This document shows positions 52,696 to 60,789 of a stretch of 64,000 bases of DNA, piece by piece. Each line of letters begins with the position of its first letter. Position 1 is the stretch's first letter. The notes beneath the pieces are model-generated. The model had not been told where the DNA came from. It saw only the letters and a list, made by a program, of their open reading frames with translations, and searched no databases. This DNA is from CAIVAT01 sp037133475 (GTDB taxonomy: Bacteria; Bacteroidota; Bacteroidia; Bacteroidales; FEN-979): the NCBI GenBank assembly GCA_037133475.1, contig JBAXOB010000018.1:1-64000 (forward strand), given 5' to 3'. Made by a program: the position numbers and the translations under genes.

Positions 52696-54099
52696 ATGAA
52701 AAAGCCATTATTCCTTATTCTCATATTTTACGGTGTCGTTGCCACCCTGACGATAGTCTTCTTCAACGGGACCGGGGATGCAGGCGATAGTGTTCTTCAC
52801 TTCCTGTTCGCAAAGTATGCCCCGGCCCATCCCGGGCTTTTCTTCGACATGTGGGGGAAGCCTGTGTTTGTTTTGCTGGCATTCCCGTTTGCCCATTTTG
52901 GGTTTGGCGGGATCAAGGTATTCAATGCCCTTACGACTCTGTTGACCATAACCCTGACCTATAAGACGGCAGATGCCCTGCAAATAAAAAGCCCGTATGC
53001 CGGGGCTCTGCTGATAATCTTTATGCCGCTGTACTATATTTTAACCTTTTCAGGACTCACCGAGCCGCTGTTTGCCCTGTTCGTTGCTGCGGGACTCTTC
53101 CTGGCGGTAAAGCAAAAAATGGCGGCAGGCGCCATCTTCATTTCGTTTTTGCCATTTGTCAGGTCGGAGGGGCTGGTGATGATCGGGGTGTTCGTATGTT
53201 ATCTTTTAGTTAAAAAGCAATGGAAAATCCTTCCGTTCCTGCTTTTTGGTTCGGGGTTGTACTCCATCGCAGGGTATTTTGTTCATCATGATATCCTTTG
53301 GGTATTCACCAGGATTCCCTATGCTTCGCTGAGCAGTCCTTACGGGAGCGGCGACCTCCTCCATTTTGTAAGGCAGATGTTTTATGTGGTGGGATTCCCG
53401 GTCTATGCACTGTTTGTCGTGGGGTTTTTCAGTTTGATCATCAACGCATTCAGGAGCAGGATCAGGGCGGAATTACATCTGCTTGTATTGCTTGGCTTCA
53501 GCTGTTTTTTCCTTGCCCACACCCTGTTCTGGTATTTCGGGATTTTTAATTCCATGGGGCTGAAGCGGGTTTTGATCGGGGTCATGCCGCTGATCGCCAT
53601 TATTGCGCTTGTTGGTTTTAACCAGTTAACAGAAGGCGGGGTTTTAGGAAAAAGCAGTATGTCCAGGATAGTTTCGCAGTTGGTATTGCTGGGTGCCGTG
53701 ATCATATTTCCCTTTACGGCGGGCCCGGCAGCGGTAAACTGGAACAGGGATATGATGCTTGCGAAGGACCAGCAAGTGGCAATCTCCACGGCGAAGGTTG
53801 TTAAATCCGGTGCCGCAGCAGGGTGCCGCATTTTGTGCGGCCATCCCTATCTCTGCGAAGCCCTGGAGGTGGATTGGTTTGATACGGCCAAGAGAATTGA
53901 TTTAACCAGGGCTAACCTTGCATGCCGGAAAGCCGGCGATATCATCATCTGGGAAAACTGGTTTGCCGTGGTGGGTTCGGCTATCGGCAAACCGGAGCTG
54001 GATGCGACAGCCGGTTTGAAAAATATTTTTGACACCATTGCCATGGACAGCGGGCACGAAATACACTTTTCAGTTTATGGTGTTTCAGGAGCTCATTAA
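52696..54099 (+). CDS. Polytopic membrane protein A' (paralog of 48254)
   Basis: The 467-residue protein mirrors protein A along its whole length: first loop GDAGDSVLHFLF, GKPVFVLLAFPFAHFGFGG, LTFSGLTEPLFALF, SFLPFVRSEGLVMIG, WVFTRIPYASLSSPYGSG, FWYFGIFNSMGLKRVLIG and the ending IIWENWFAVVG. About 11 membrane helices and a soluble C-terminal portion of about 90 residues are predicted. The resemblance is far above chance, so A and A' arose by duplication. It is 51 bases after C and is the last plus-strand gene of the group. Function as for A. Confidence 0.72.
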   Translation: MKKPLFLILIFYGVVATLTIVFFNGTGDAGDSVLHFLFAKYAPAHPGLFFDMWGKPVFVLLAFPFAHFGFGGIKVFNALTTLLTITLTYKTADALQIKSPYAGALLIIFMPLYYILTFSGLTEPLFALFVAAGLFLAVKQKMAAGAIFISFLPFVRSEGLVMIGVFVCYLLVKKQWKILPFLLFGSGLYSIAGYFVHHDILWVFTRIPYASLSSPYGSGDLLHFVRQMFYVVGFPVYALFVVGFFSLIINAFRSRIRAELHLLVLLGFSCFFLAHTLFWYFGIFNSMGLKRVLIGVMPLIAIIALVGFNQLTEGGVLGKSSMSRIVSQLVLLGAVIIFPFTAGPAAVNWNRDMMLAKDQQVAISTAKVVKSGAAAGCRILCGHPYLCEALEVDWFDTAKRIDLTRANLACRKAGDIIIWENWFAVVGSAIGKPELDATAGLKNIFDTIAMDSGHEIHFSVYGVSGAH

Positions 54100-54180
54100 G
54101 ATTCGCCAAGGAGCTTTTAACAGTTTCCAGGAGGTGGTTAACATTCCCGGATCAGGAAGAATTTCCAGTGGGGGGGGACG

Positions 54181-54240
54181 GATATCAGATATCACATTTC
54201 ACATCTCGCATATGGGCAAAAATGTGAAATGCGAAATAGG
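54181..54240. repeat. Intergenic inverted repeat between convergent A' and B'
   Basis: A perfect 10-bp inverted repeat, CATTTCACAT (54195-54204) and ATGTGAAATG (54222-54231), surrounds a 17-base loop. Next to it are a 7-base tandem (GATATCA twice, 54181-54194) and a G8 tract (54170-54177). It lies between two convergent genes and may end transcripts or be a small mobile palindrome; no T-run follows. Confidence 0.55.
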
Positions 54241-54243
54241 AAA

Positions 54244-55557
54244 CTATTTTATCAGTTTATCAATCCGCAGGAATACCTCCCAGTATTTTTCCCTGGTCAT
54301 TTCCGACCAGTGGATCTGGTAGTACCGGTACTGGTAAGTCTGGATCTGGCACAGAATTGTCAGGAGGACGATCAGTGCGACCAGGACACCTTTCTTGAAT
54401 TTCCCTGCAGTTTCATGCAGGGCAACTGCCAGCAGGATCATAAAGACGGGTATGAATTCCACGTAGACCCGTGATGAAAAACTTCCCCCGTAATACCAGT
54501 TCCACCAGGAGGAAAAGACGTAGGTGATCAGGATAAAGAAGCCCGACCAGGCATATACACTGAATCTGGAGGATTTCCAGCGGTAAAACAACCCTGCAAG
54601 GCTGAGCAGGTAGAGGGGGGTATATAAAAACAACCCCTTTTTGTAACTGAACAAAATATCGGCAATATGCGGATGGAGAAAATTAAATCCTTCGTCGCCA
54701 TAGGAGTCTACCAGGAATTTCCCGGTTGAGATTTTATAAAGTATGAACTGAATCGAGGCTGTTCCGAGAAAGATCAGGAGCCCTGAAACGAGGGGCAGGG
54801 GGCGGAGGAAGGCAGTCTCCAGTCCCTTACGCAGCGTGGCAGCCGATCCTGCTGCGAATGGCAGGAAGAAGATGATCAGCGCGTTGACGGGCCGTATCAG
54901 GAAAATGAGTCCTAAAACCAGTGCCATGACAGGAATATAACCTGTTTTGAATGTTATAAAGAATTGCCTGCTGCAGTAAACAAAGATGCTGACAAAGGCA
55001 AACGAAAACACATGCGACATGGAGGGTTCCCGGACCACATAGTAAAAAAGGTTGGTGCCGAAAACCGTGGCAAACAGGACCACCGATTTTTCCCATTCCC
55101 TGAAATGATATCCGCCCAGGGCTGCATTGAGGAAAACCAGCCCGGCAAGCAGGTAGAACAGGGCGGCGATGCTGATCAGGATATGATAGAGGTTTGAATA
55201 TCCGTCGGTTTTATATCCCGCCGGCGGGCTTAGCGCGTGTGCCGTAAGAAAAAAAGGCAGTTCGGCAAGGGCGGTGCCGCAGAAATATTTGTCGATAACC
55301 TTCCCGTTCCCGTTGGCCCTGTAATCATAATAGAGGAATTTATTGTAATAATCCTGTTTTTCAATTTTATCAAAAAAGCCCAGGTTCAGGTCGTGATAGA
55401 TGAAGATCGCCGGCAGATAGGCGTAATATCCCTTGCCGTCGGAAAGGATGATCTCTTTCCAGTGGTCTTTGCCCCAGTTCAGGTTCGCGGTAACGCAGGT
55501 CATCAGGAAGATGATTACGAAAACAGAAATTCGCGAGGGTGTAATCTTGTCTTTCAT
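54244..55557 (-). CDS. Polytopic membrane protein B' (paralog of 49769)
   Basis: The 437-residue protein opens with ITPSRISVFVIIFLMTCVTANLNWG and then ILSDGKGYYAYLPAIFIYHDLN, like protein B. Other shared blocks: IDKYFCGTALAELPFFLTAH, DSYGDEGFNFLHPHIADILF and the ending IHWSEMTREKYWEVFL. About 11 helices are predicted. It is inverted relative to A-B-C-A'. ATG 55557 is chosen over ATG 55590 since a TAnnTTTG box at 55599 leaves a 40-base leader and the start aligns with B; the wider open frame upstream is not family-like. Together with A' it forms a second copy of the A-B pair with B' flipped. Confidence 0.7.
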   Translation of the reverse strand: MKDKITPSRISVFVIIFLMTCVTANLNWGKDHWKEIILSDGKGYYAYLPAIFIYHDLNLGFFDKIEKQDYYNKFLYYDYRANGNGKVIDKYFCGTALAELPFFLTAHALSPPAGYKTDGYSNLYHILISIAALFYLLAGLVFLNAALGGYHFREWEKSVVLFATVFGTNLFYYVVREPSMSHVFSFAFVSIFVYCSRQFFITFKTGYIPVMALVLGLIFLIRPVNALIIFFLPFAAGSAATLRKGLETAFLRPLPLVSGLLIFLGTASIQFILYKISTGKFLVDSYGDEGFNFLHPHIADILFSYKKGLFLYTPLYLLSLAGLFYRWKSSRFSVYAWSGFFILITYVFSSWWNWYYGGSFSSRVYVEFIPVFMILLAVALHETAGKFKKGVLVALIVLLTILCQIQTYQYRYYQIHWSEMTREKYWEVFLRIDKLIK

Positions 55558-55598
55558 GGGTTGGAACAGGGTTATACCGGAGGTTTTCATGGGAGGGC

Positions 55599-55606
55599 CA
55601 AACTTA
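55599..55606 (-). promoter_or_regulatory. Candidate -7 box of protein B'
   Basis: On the minus strand TAAGTTTG fits TAnnTTTG. The nearest TTG is 16 bases upstream, slightly short. Transcription would begin close to 55592, which supports the start codon at 55557. Confidence 0.4.
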
Positions 55607-55720
55607 CAAAAATTGCCGTTACCAAGGTTAGGCAACTGAAAAAGTTCATCCCTGAATTTGTTAACTTCACGGAGGCTGTACCCTGGTATTCTGGTTTTCA
55701 GTGCGGTCCTCGCGGAAATG

Positions 55721-55751
55721 AAAAAGCCGGCATGCAAGGCAGGCCGGCTTT
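55721..55751 (-). terminator. Rho-independent terminator of the peroxiredoxin gene
   Basis: The minus strand has a 9-bp stem AAAGCCGGC/GCCGGCTTT with an 11-base loop, followed by T residues. It sits 22 bases after the peroxiredoxin stop and before the B' gene. Confidence 0.82.
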
Positions 55752-55772
55752 GACTATAATACACTATAACAT

Positions 55773-56405
55773 TCAGTGTTTACCAAGGTATTCGGCAACA
55801 CCTTCTGCGGTGGCTTTCATGCCGGCATCACCTTTGTGCCAGTTGGCGGGACAAACTTCGCCGTTTTCTTCAAAAAACTGAAGTGCATCCACCATGCGCA
55901 GCGCCTCATCAACGCTTCTGCCAAGGGGAAGGTCGTTGACCACCTGGTGACGAACGATACCCTGCTTGTCGATCAGGAAGAGACCGCGGAAAGCAACAGG
56001 TCCGCCTTCAAATTCCATGATGCCGTCTTCGGTATAGACATATTCTCCTGCAAGCACATCGTAATTGGCTGCAATGGTTTTGGAAAGGTCGGAAACGATA
56101 GGATATTTCACACCCTTGATCCCGCCATTCTTGAGTTCTGTATTGAGCCATGCCCAGTGGGAAAATTTCGAGTCGACAGAGCAGCCGACAACAGCTACAT
56201 TCCTGTTTTCGAACTCGGCAATTTTATCCTGGAATGCGATCAATTCCGTAGGGCAAACAAAGGTGAAATCGAGCGGGTAGAAAAAGAAAACCACATGTTT
56301 CTTGCCAATATACTGGGCTAAAGAAAATTTATCAACAAATTCACCGCCATTGATAACGGCTTCAGCTTCAAATAATGGAGCTTTTTTACCAACTAATACT
56401 GCCAT
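55773..56405 (-). CDS. Peroxiredoxin (AhpC/TSA, typical 2-Cys)
   Basis: A 210-residue 2-Cys peroxiredoxin reducing H2O2 and organic peroxides. The peroxidatic Cys is in PLDFTFVCPTELIAFQDK, with the conserved Pro and Thr; GGPVAFRGLFLIDKQGIVRHQVVNDLPLGRSVDEALR is the family middle; the resolving Cys is in GEVCPANWHKG, with a C-terminal helix AEGVAEYLGKH. It is monocistronic: its own -7 box at 56437 and terminator at 55721 bracket it. It is not paired with an AhpF-like reductase here, so its electron donor is unknown. Confidence 0.95.
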   Translation of the reverse strand: MAVLVGKKAPLFEAEAVINGGEFVDKFSLAQYIGKKHVVFFFYPLDFTFVCPTELIAFQDKIAEFENRNVAVVGCSVDSKFSHWAWLNTELKNGGIKGVKYPIVSDLSKTIAANYDVLAGEYVYTEDGIMEFEGGPVAFRGLFLIDKQGIVRHQVVNDLPLGRSVDEALRMVDALQFFEENGEVCPANWHKGDAGMKATAEGVAEYLGKH

Positions 56406-56436
56406 AATTATAATTTTTTAGTTTAATATTTGAATG

Positions 56437-56444
56437 CAAAGATA
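56437..56444 (-). promoter_or_regulatory. Candidate -7 box of the peroxiredoxin gene
   Basis: TATCTTTG on the minus strand fits the consensus and ends 32 bases before the ATG at 56405. No TTG at 19-20 bases is visible, which could mean an activator is needed. Confidence 0.5.
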
Positions 56445-56488
56445 GTCATTATTTGGAATTGTTTTTAATAACGATGGAAAAATCAGCT

Positions 56489-57967
56489 TCATTTCATAAC
56501 CTGCATGTCGAATTGAAGTGCTTCGTTTTTCCTGAAATCATAATGGGTAAGCTTCCTGATTTCATAGTAGTTTGTCCAGAAGGTTTGAAGTGCATAATAG
56601 TAATTTTTCTGGGCATTATCCTGGTCTATCTGCGAAAGGTTGAGGTTGGTGATGTCATTGATTTTGCCGATCAGGTAGCGGCCCTTGGTAACTTCATAGC
56701 TCTTGCGGGCAACGGTATCCGATTTGGCGGCAATTTTCAGCTGGTTTTGCTGCATGTTGAACTGAACGACCTTCAGGTATACATTTCTTTCGAAATCGAT
56801 GGCATCCTGCTCAACGGAGGTCTTCACGATATCTTCCTGCGACTGGGCCATTTTTATTTTGCCATGAGCCACACCCCAGTCGACGATCGGTATGGAAACG
56901 CCGAGCGAAAACTGCCGCTGATCGGCAGGGTTGTAATAGGCATCCCTGACCGACGATCCCTGCTGGGTCAACCCCACCACGGCACGCACGTTGGCATCAA
57001 AGCGGCCGTTGAGTTTGGCATAGTTGACCGCGCTGGCGGCATCAAGCAGGCGTTTTTTGAAGTCGAGGGAGTTCGATGAATTTTCTCTTGCAAGGTCAAC
57101 CGCCTTGACGGGATCAATTTTAAAAAAGTTGATATTCCCGGGTGGAAGGAGTAAAACCCGGCTGCTATCCTGCAACCGGAGGTAGGATTTAAACCGGAAC
57201 TGCGCGTTGTCGAGGTCGAGGTCGGCATTTTCAACAGCCGCCTGGGCTTTGAGATAACTTAATTCGAGGGTCAGGAGCTCGTTTTCGGCAATTTTCCCAA
57301 GCTGGTAGCGCCCTTTGGCAATATGGTACAGCGTATCATAATTGGAGAGGTTGATCATGGCAATCTTTTCTTCAACCTGGGCCTGGAGCAGGGAGAAGAA
57401 GTAGGTGGAAGCGGTGATCGATACCTGTTCGATATCTTCGATATATTTTCTTTTTGCCTGGATATATTTCAGGGGCATGATCTTCCGGTCCCAACGGAAC
57501 TGGTTATAGGTGAAAAGAGGCTGGTTCAGCTCTACGTTGATCGGTACGCTTACATAAGGCAGCGGGTTCGGGCTGTTGGCATTGTGAACGCCACTGAGGG
57601 TTGAGTTGAGGGAGAGGGTACCCCCGGTGATGCCGATTTTTTGTGTCAGCCCGAGGTTCGCATTGGCGCTGATGACCTTGTAGGCGGCATAGGACTGAAC
57701 GCCATCGATGCTTTGTGAACTGATGCTCTGATTAATGTTAGGCGCTGTTGCCGTCAGCCCGAGAGCCGGGAGATTTGAAGCCTTGAAGGAGCGCCAGTCC
57801 CAGTAACTTGTTTTAAAGGTTTGTTTGGCGTTCAGGGCGTCGGGGGACTGGCTTTTTGCTATTTCAATCGACTCTTCGAGGGTCAGGTTGCGAACCCGGG
57901 GCTGCCCTGAGGCATTGAACCCCAGGCATAACATTATCAAAAAGAAAAGAAAACCAGGGTATCTCAT
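56489..57967 (-). CDS. TolC-family outer-membrane efflux channel
   Basis: The 492-residue protein has a signal peptide (GFLFFLIMLCLGFNASGQ) and the repeated helical hairpins of TolC: LTLEESIEIAKSQSPDALNAKQTF near the start, YVSVPINVELNQPLFTYNQF, a long alpha-helical barrel segment (NLSNYDTLYHIAKGRYQLGKIAENELL) and a second copy (KSYEVTKGRYLIGKINDITNLNLSQIDQDNAQKNYY). It forms the outer-membrane exit duct of tripartite export systems. It is 18 bases after the FtsX-type permease and is the last gene in the group gyrB-hlyD-permease-tolC. Confidence 0.93.
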   Translation of the reverse strand: MRYPGFLFFLIMLCLGFNASGQPRVRNLTLEESIEIAKSQSPDALNAKQTFKTSYWDWRSFKASNLPALGLTATAPNINQSISSQSIDGVQSYAAYKVISANANLGLTQKIGITGGTLSLNSTLSGVHNANSPNPLPYVSVPINVELNQPLFTYNQFRWDRKIMPLKYIQAKRKYIEDIEQVSITASTYFFSLLQAQVEEKIAMINLSNYDTLYHIAKGRYQLGKIAENELLTLELSYLKAQAAVENADLDLDNAQFRFKSYLRLQDSSRVLLLPPGNINFFKIDPVKAVDLARENSSNSLDFKKRLLDAASAVNYAKLNGRFDANVRAVVGLTQQGSSVRDAYYNPADQRQFSLGVSIPIVDWGVAHGKIKMAQSQEDIVKTSVEQDAIDFERNVYLKVVQFNMQQNQLKIAAKSDTVARKSYEVTKGRYLIGKINDITNLNLSQIDQDNAQKNYYYALQTFWTNYYEIRKLTHYDFRKNEALQFDMQVMK

Positions 57968-57984
57968 ACGTAAAAGCTTATCAG

Positions 57985-59364
57985 TTATTCGTGTCTGAGC
58001 GATTCGACAGGATCCTGCCTTGCGGCCCGCTGCGAGGGCATGTACCCGAAGATGATCCCTACCGAGGCCGATACACCGAAGGAAACAAATATCGAGAGGG
58101 CTGAAACGATGGTAAGGATATCGGTAAGTTCCATGACCAGCTTCGACAGGGCGAGCCCCAAAACGATCCCGATCAGTCCGCCGCTGATGCTGAGCAGGGT
58201 GGCTTCGGTCAGGAACTGCAGCACGATGTCGCGCTTTGTAGCGCCAATAGCCTGGCGGATCCCGATCTCCTTGATACGTTCCATCACCGAGGCAAGCATG
58301 ATGTTCATGATGCCGATGCCCCCGACGAGCAGGGAGATGCTGGCAATGGCTCCCAGCACGATGTTGAAGATGTCTTTGGTACGTTGCTCCTGCTTCAGCA
58401 AAAGTTCCGGTACCTTGATCTCAACATCATCAACCCCGGCATGACGACGAAGCATCATCTTTTTCAGTACCTCGACCGTCGGCCCGATCTGGCTGCTCTC
58501 TTTTACCTGGACTACTATTTTGTCGATCTGGTCTTTTCCCATGCCACTTTGATTACCCGATGAAATATCATAGGAATCTTCGTCAACCTGCGTGACATTG
58601 GTGCCATGAAGGGAGGCCTCCGTGACGATGGAACGGTCCTTGTACCGGCGTAACAGCGTTTGTACCGGGGCATAGAGCGAATTGTTGTAGTCGGAGATGC
58701 CCAGGTTGTCGATGCTCGACTGGCTGACCTCCCGCTTTTTCAATACCCCGATGATCTTCAGCCACACCGAGCCGCACTTTATATCATTACCAACGGCATT
58801 TCCAGAAGGAAAGAATTTGGATTTCAGCACCGGGCCAATGATACAGACAGATTTTCCCTCCCTGAGCTGTTCGTCGTTGAACATCTCGCCCTCCTGGAGT
58901 TCAAGGGCAAATACCTGGAAGAAATCGGGTGTGACACCCGTGAATTTTGCTGAGGTTTTAACGCCATCCTTGACGATGTCGGTTTCAAATATCACCTCAG
59001 GACTAACCTTGGACACAGTGGGGATGATCAGTTTAATGGCTGCCGCATCTTTCAGGCTGAGCCCCGGCGAAAATTTCCCCTTGGTTTTTTCAGAGCTCTT
59101 GTCGGTCGACTGGGAGCCCTGATCGCTGCTCTTGGAGGATTTGTTATTCTGTTTATCAACTTTGGGAACGATCAGGATGTTGTTGACCCCGACAAGTTTC
59201 ATCTGGTCCAGGATCTCCTTTTTGGCGCCGTTGCCGATGGCCATCATGGTAATCACCGCGGCAACTCCGAAGATGATGCCAAGGGCGGTGAGGATGGATC
59301 TGAATTTATTCAGGAACACCGCCTCCAGGGCGATGTTGAAAATATATTTATAGCGTTCCAGCAT
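57985..59364 (-). CDS. MacB/FtsX-type ABC transporter permease
   Basis: A 459-residue membrane protein. Helix 1 is in FRSILTALGIIFGVAAVITMMAIGNGAKKEI; a large periplasmic domain (MacB_PCD type, about residues 45-320) follows with a Lys/Ser-rich part (QNNKSSKSSDQGSQSTDKSS); the FtsX core with three helices is at the end (GIGIMNIMLASVMERIKEIGIRQAIGATKRDIVLQFL). The ATP-binding protein that should drive it is not fused and not encoded next door. The HlyD-type adaptor lies 46 bases upstream, and TolC 18 bases downstream. It may form a type I-like mechanotransmission pump; substrates are not predictable. Confidence 0.92.
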   Translation of the reverse strand: MLERYKYIFNIALEAVFLNKFRSILTALGIIFGVAAVITMMAIGNGAKKEILDQMKLVGVNNILIVPKVDKQNNKSSKSSDQGSQSTDKSSEKTKGKFSPGLSLKDAAAIKLIIPTVSKVSPEVIFETDIVKDGVKTSAKFTGVTPDFFQVFALELQEGEMFNDEQLREGKSVCIIGPVLKSKFFPSGNAVGNDIKCGSVWLKIIGVLKKREVSQSSIDNLGISDYNNSLYAPVQTLLRRYKDRSIVTEASLHGTNVTQVDEDSYDISSGNQSGMGKDQIDKIVVQVKESSQIGPTVEVLKKMMLRRHAGVDDVEIKVPELLLKQEQRTKDIFNIVLGAIASISLLVGGIGIMNIMLASVMERIKEIGIRQAIGATKRDIVLQFLTEATLLSISGGLIGIVLGLALSKLVMELTDILTIVSALSIFVSFGVSASVGIIFGYMPSQRAARQDPVESLRHE

Positions 59365-59410
59365 GCCAACAGTAATTACAGGTGAATGAATACGGGAAAT
59401 TGCATGGAAA

Positions 59411-60763
59411 CTATTTCTTAAGGAGGGCAGGAGAAGCTACCAGCGCTTTTCCGGTATCCTTTACTGGTTTGTGCTGCTGGGGCGGCGCCGGCTTTACCTT
59501 GTATTTTGCAATGATGTCCCTGGGGAGTAAATCCAGGCTGAGTTTTTCGGCTTTTTCGGGCGGCACAAGTAAAACAACATCTTCGTATTTCAGTCCTGCC
59601 TTGACAATGATCTCATTTTCATTCGACTGCCCTACAATTACCTGCTGCCGCGTTACCGAACCGCCACTTTTTTTATAGACAAAAGCTACCGAATCATTGT
59701 TGAAAATAGCTTCAATTGGGATAGAAAGCACATTATCAACGACATTGGTAAGGATCTTGTTTTTTGTCGTCATGGCAGGCCGGAGGATGGAGTCGAATTC
59801 GTTGACGACGATCCTCACCTCATACACCTTGGCATTGCTGCTCTGGAGCTGTTCGCCGATATTGGCCACTTCGATGACCTTGCCGGTGAATTTTTTTTCG
59901 GGGAAGGCGTCAATACCAACCTGGACCTTCTGACCCACCTTGACTTTGCTGATGTCGATCTCGTTGATATAGGTTTTTGATATCATCTCCGACAGGTCGG
60001 GAAGTTCGGCGACAATGTTTTCCCAAACATTCATCGTAGCCCCGATACCCATTTTGTTGCCATCCCAGTTGCGCTTGTAGATGACCATTCCGGCTTTCGG
60101 TGCCTGGACGGTAAACTGTTTCAGTACATTGGTCATCTGTTCATGCTTCCGCTGCGCCTGGTTAAAGGAGGCGGCTACCTCCTGCATGTTTGCGACTGCC
60201 TTCTGGTAGCGGAGTTTATAGTTCTTTTCGGCCTGTTCGTAGGTACGCTGGGCCTTTTCAAGATCTATCTGGACCTGCCGGATGGTTGCCGGCGGTTCAT
60301 ATTTCGACTGTTCAAGGGTTATCTTCTTCTCTTCGAGCGAGTATTTAAGGTTGATGAGCTCATCGCGCGAACTCCGCAGGTCGAGGGAGGTGTCGAGCCT
60401 GGTTTTGGTCATCTGGCTCTCCAGCTTCTCCAGGTTCGTCTCCTCATCCTTGATCTTGTTGGTAATCTCGGTGCGGTCGAGCGTGGCGACGTACTGACCC
60501 GAGTCAACCACCGTTCCGTCAGGGATGATATCCTGGATCTTGACCTGCCAGATCTGGATCTGCCTGAGTTCGGTAGGACCATAGATTTTCTCGGAACGCT
60601 TGGCGACCAGTTCCCCCGTTGTCGTAACCTCAATCGGGAAACTGCCCTTTTTGACCGTTGCAGTTATCTGTTGCCCTTTTTCGTTTTTTCCGAAGATAAA
60701 GAAGGAGACGATCGCCAGGACCAGGACCAGGGCAATCAGATAAATGTACTTTTTTCGGGTCAT
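59411..60763 (-). CDS. HlyD/MacA-type periplasmic adaptor protein
   Basis: A 450-residue membrane fusion protein. A single helix near the N-terminus (YIYLIALVLVLAIVSFFIF) anchors it in the inner membrane. Next come a lipoyl-like half (GSFPIEVTTTGELVAKRS), a long coiled-coil hairpin (about 95-210: LEKLESQMTKTRLDTSLDLRSS), the second half (VQAPKAGMVIYKRNWDG) and beta-barrel region (IGIDAFPEKKFTGKVIEVANIG). It links the permease to TolC. Its C-terminus is Pro/Gln-rich (KPAPPQQHKPVKDTGKA). It begins 27 bases after gyrB ends. Confidence 0.92.
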   Translation of the reverse strand: MTRKKYIYLIALVLVLAIVSFFIFGKNEKGQQITATVKKGSFPIEVTTTGELVAKRSEKIYGPTELRQIQIWQVKIQDIIPDGTVVDSGQYVATLDRTEITNKIKDEETNLEKLESQMTKTRLDTSLDLRSSRDELINLKYSLEEKKITLEQSKYEPPATIRQVQIDLEKAQRTYEQAEKNYKLRYQKAVANMQEVAASFNQAQRKHEQMTNVLKQFTVQAPKAGMVIYKRNWDGNKMGIGATMNVWENIVAELPDLSEMISKTYINEIDISKVKVGQKVQVGIDAFPEKKFTGKVIEVANIGEQLQSSNAKVYEVRIVVNEFDSILRPAMTTKNKILTNVVDNVLSIPIEAIFNNDSVAFVYKKSGGSVTRQQVIVGQSNENEIIVKAGLKYEDVVLLVPPEKAEKLSLDLLPRDIIAKYKVKPAPPQQHKPVKDTGKALVASPALLKK

Positions 60764-60789
60764 GTTGTATTGTAGTTAGCGAACCAGCA

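Noticed and set aside
48254..55557. The membrane protein cluster considered as a capsule or O-antigen locus.
   Set aside because: No Wzx/Wzy, priming transferase or soluble glycosyltransferase is present; the cluster consists only of the two paralog pairs and one singleton.
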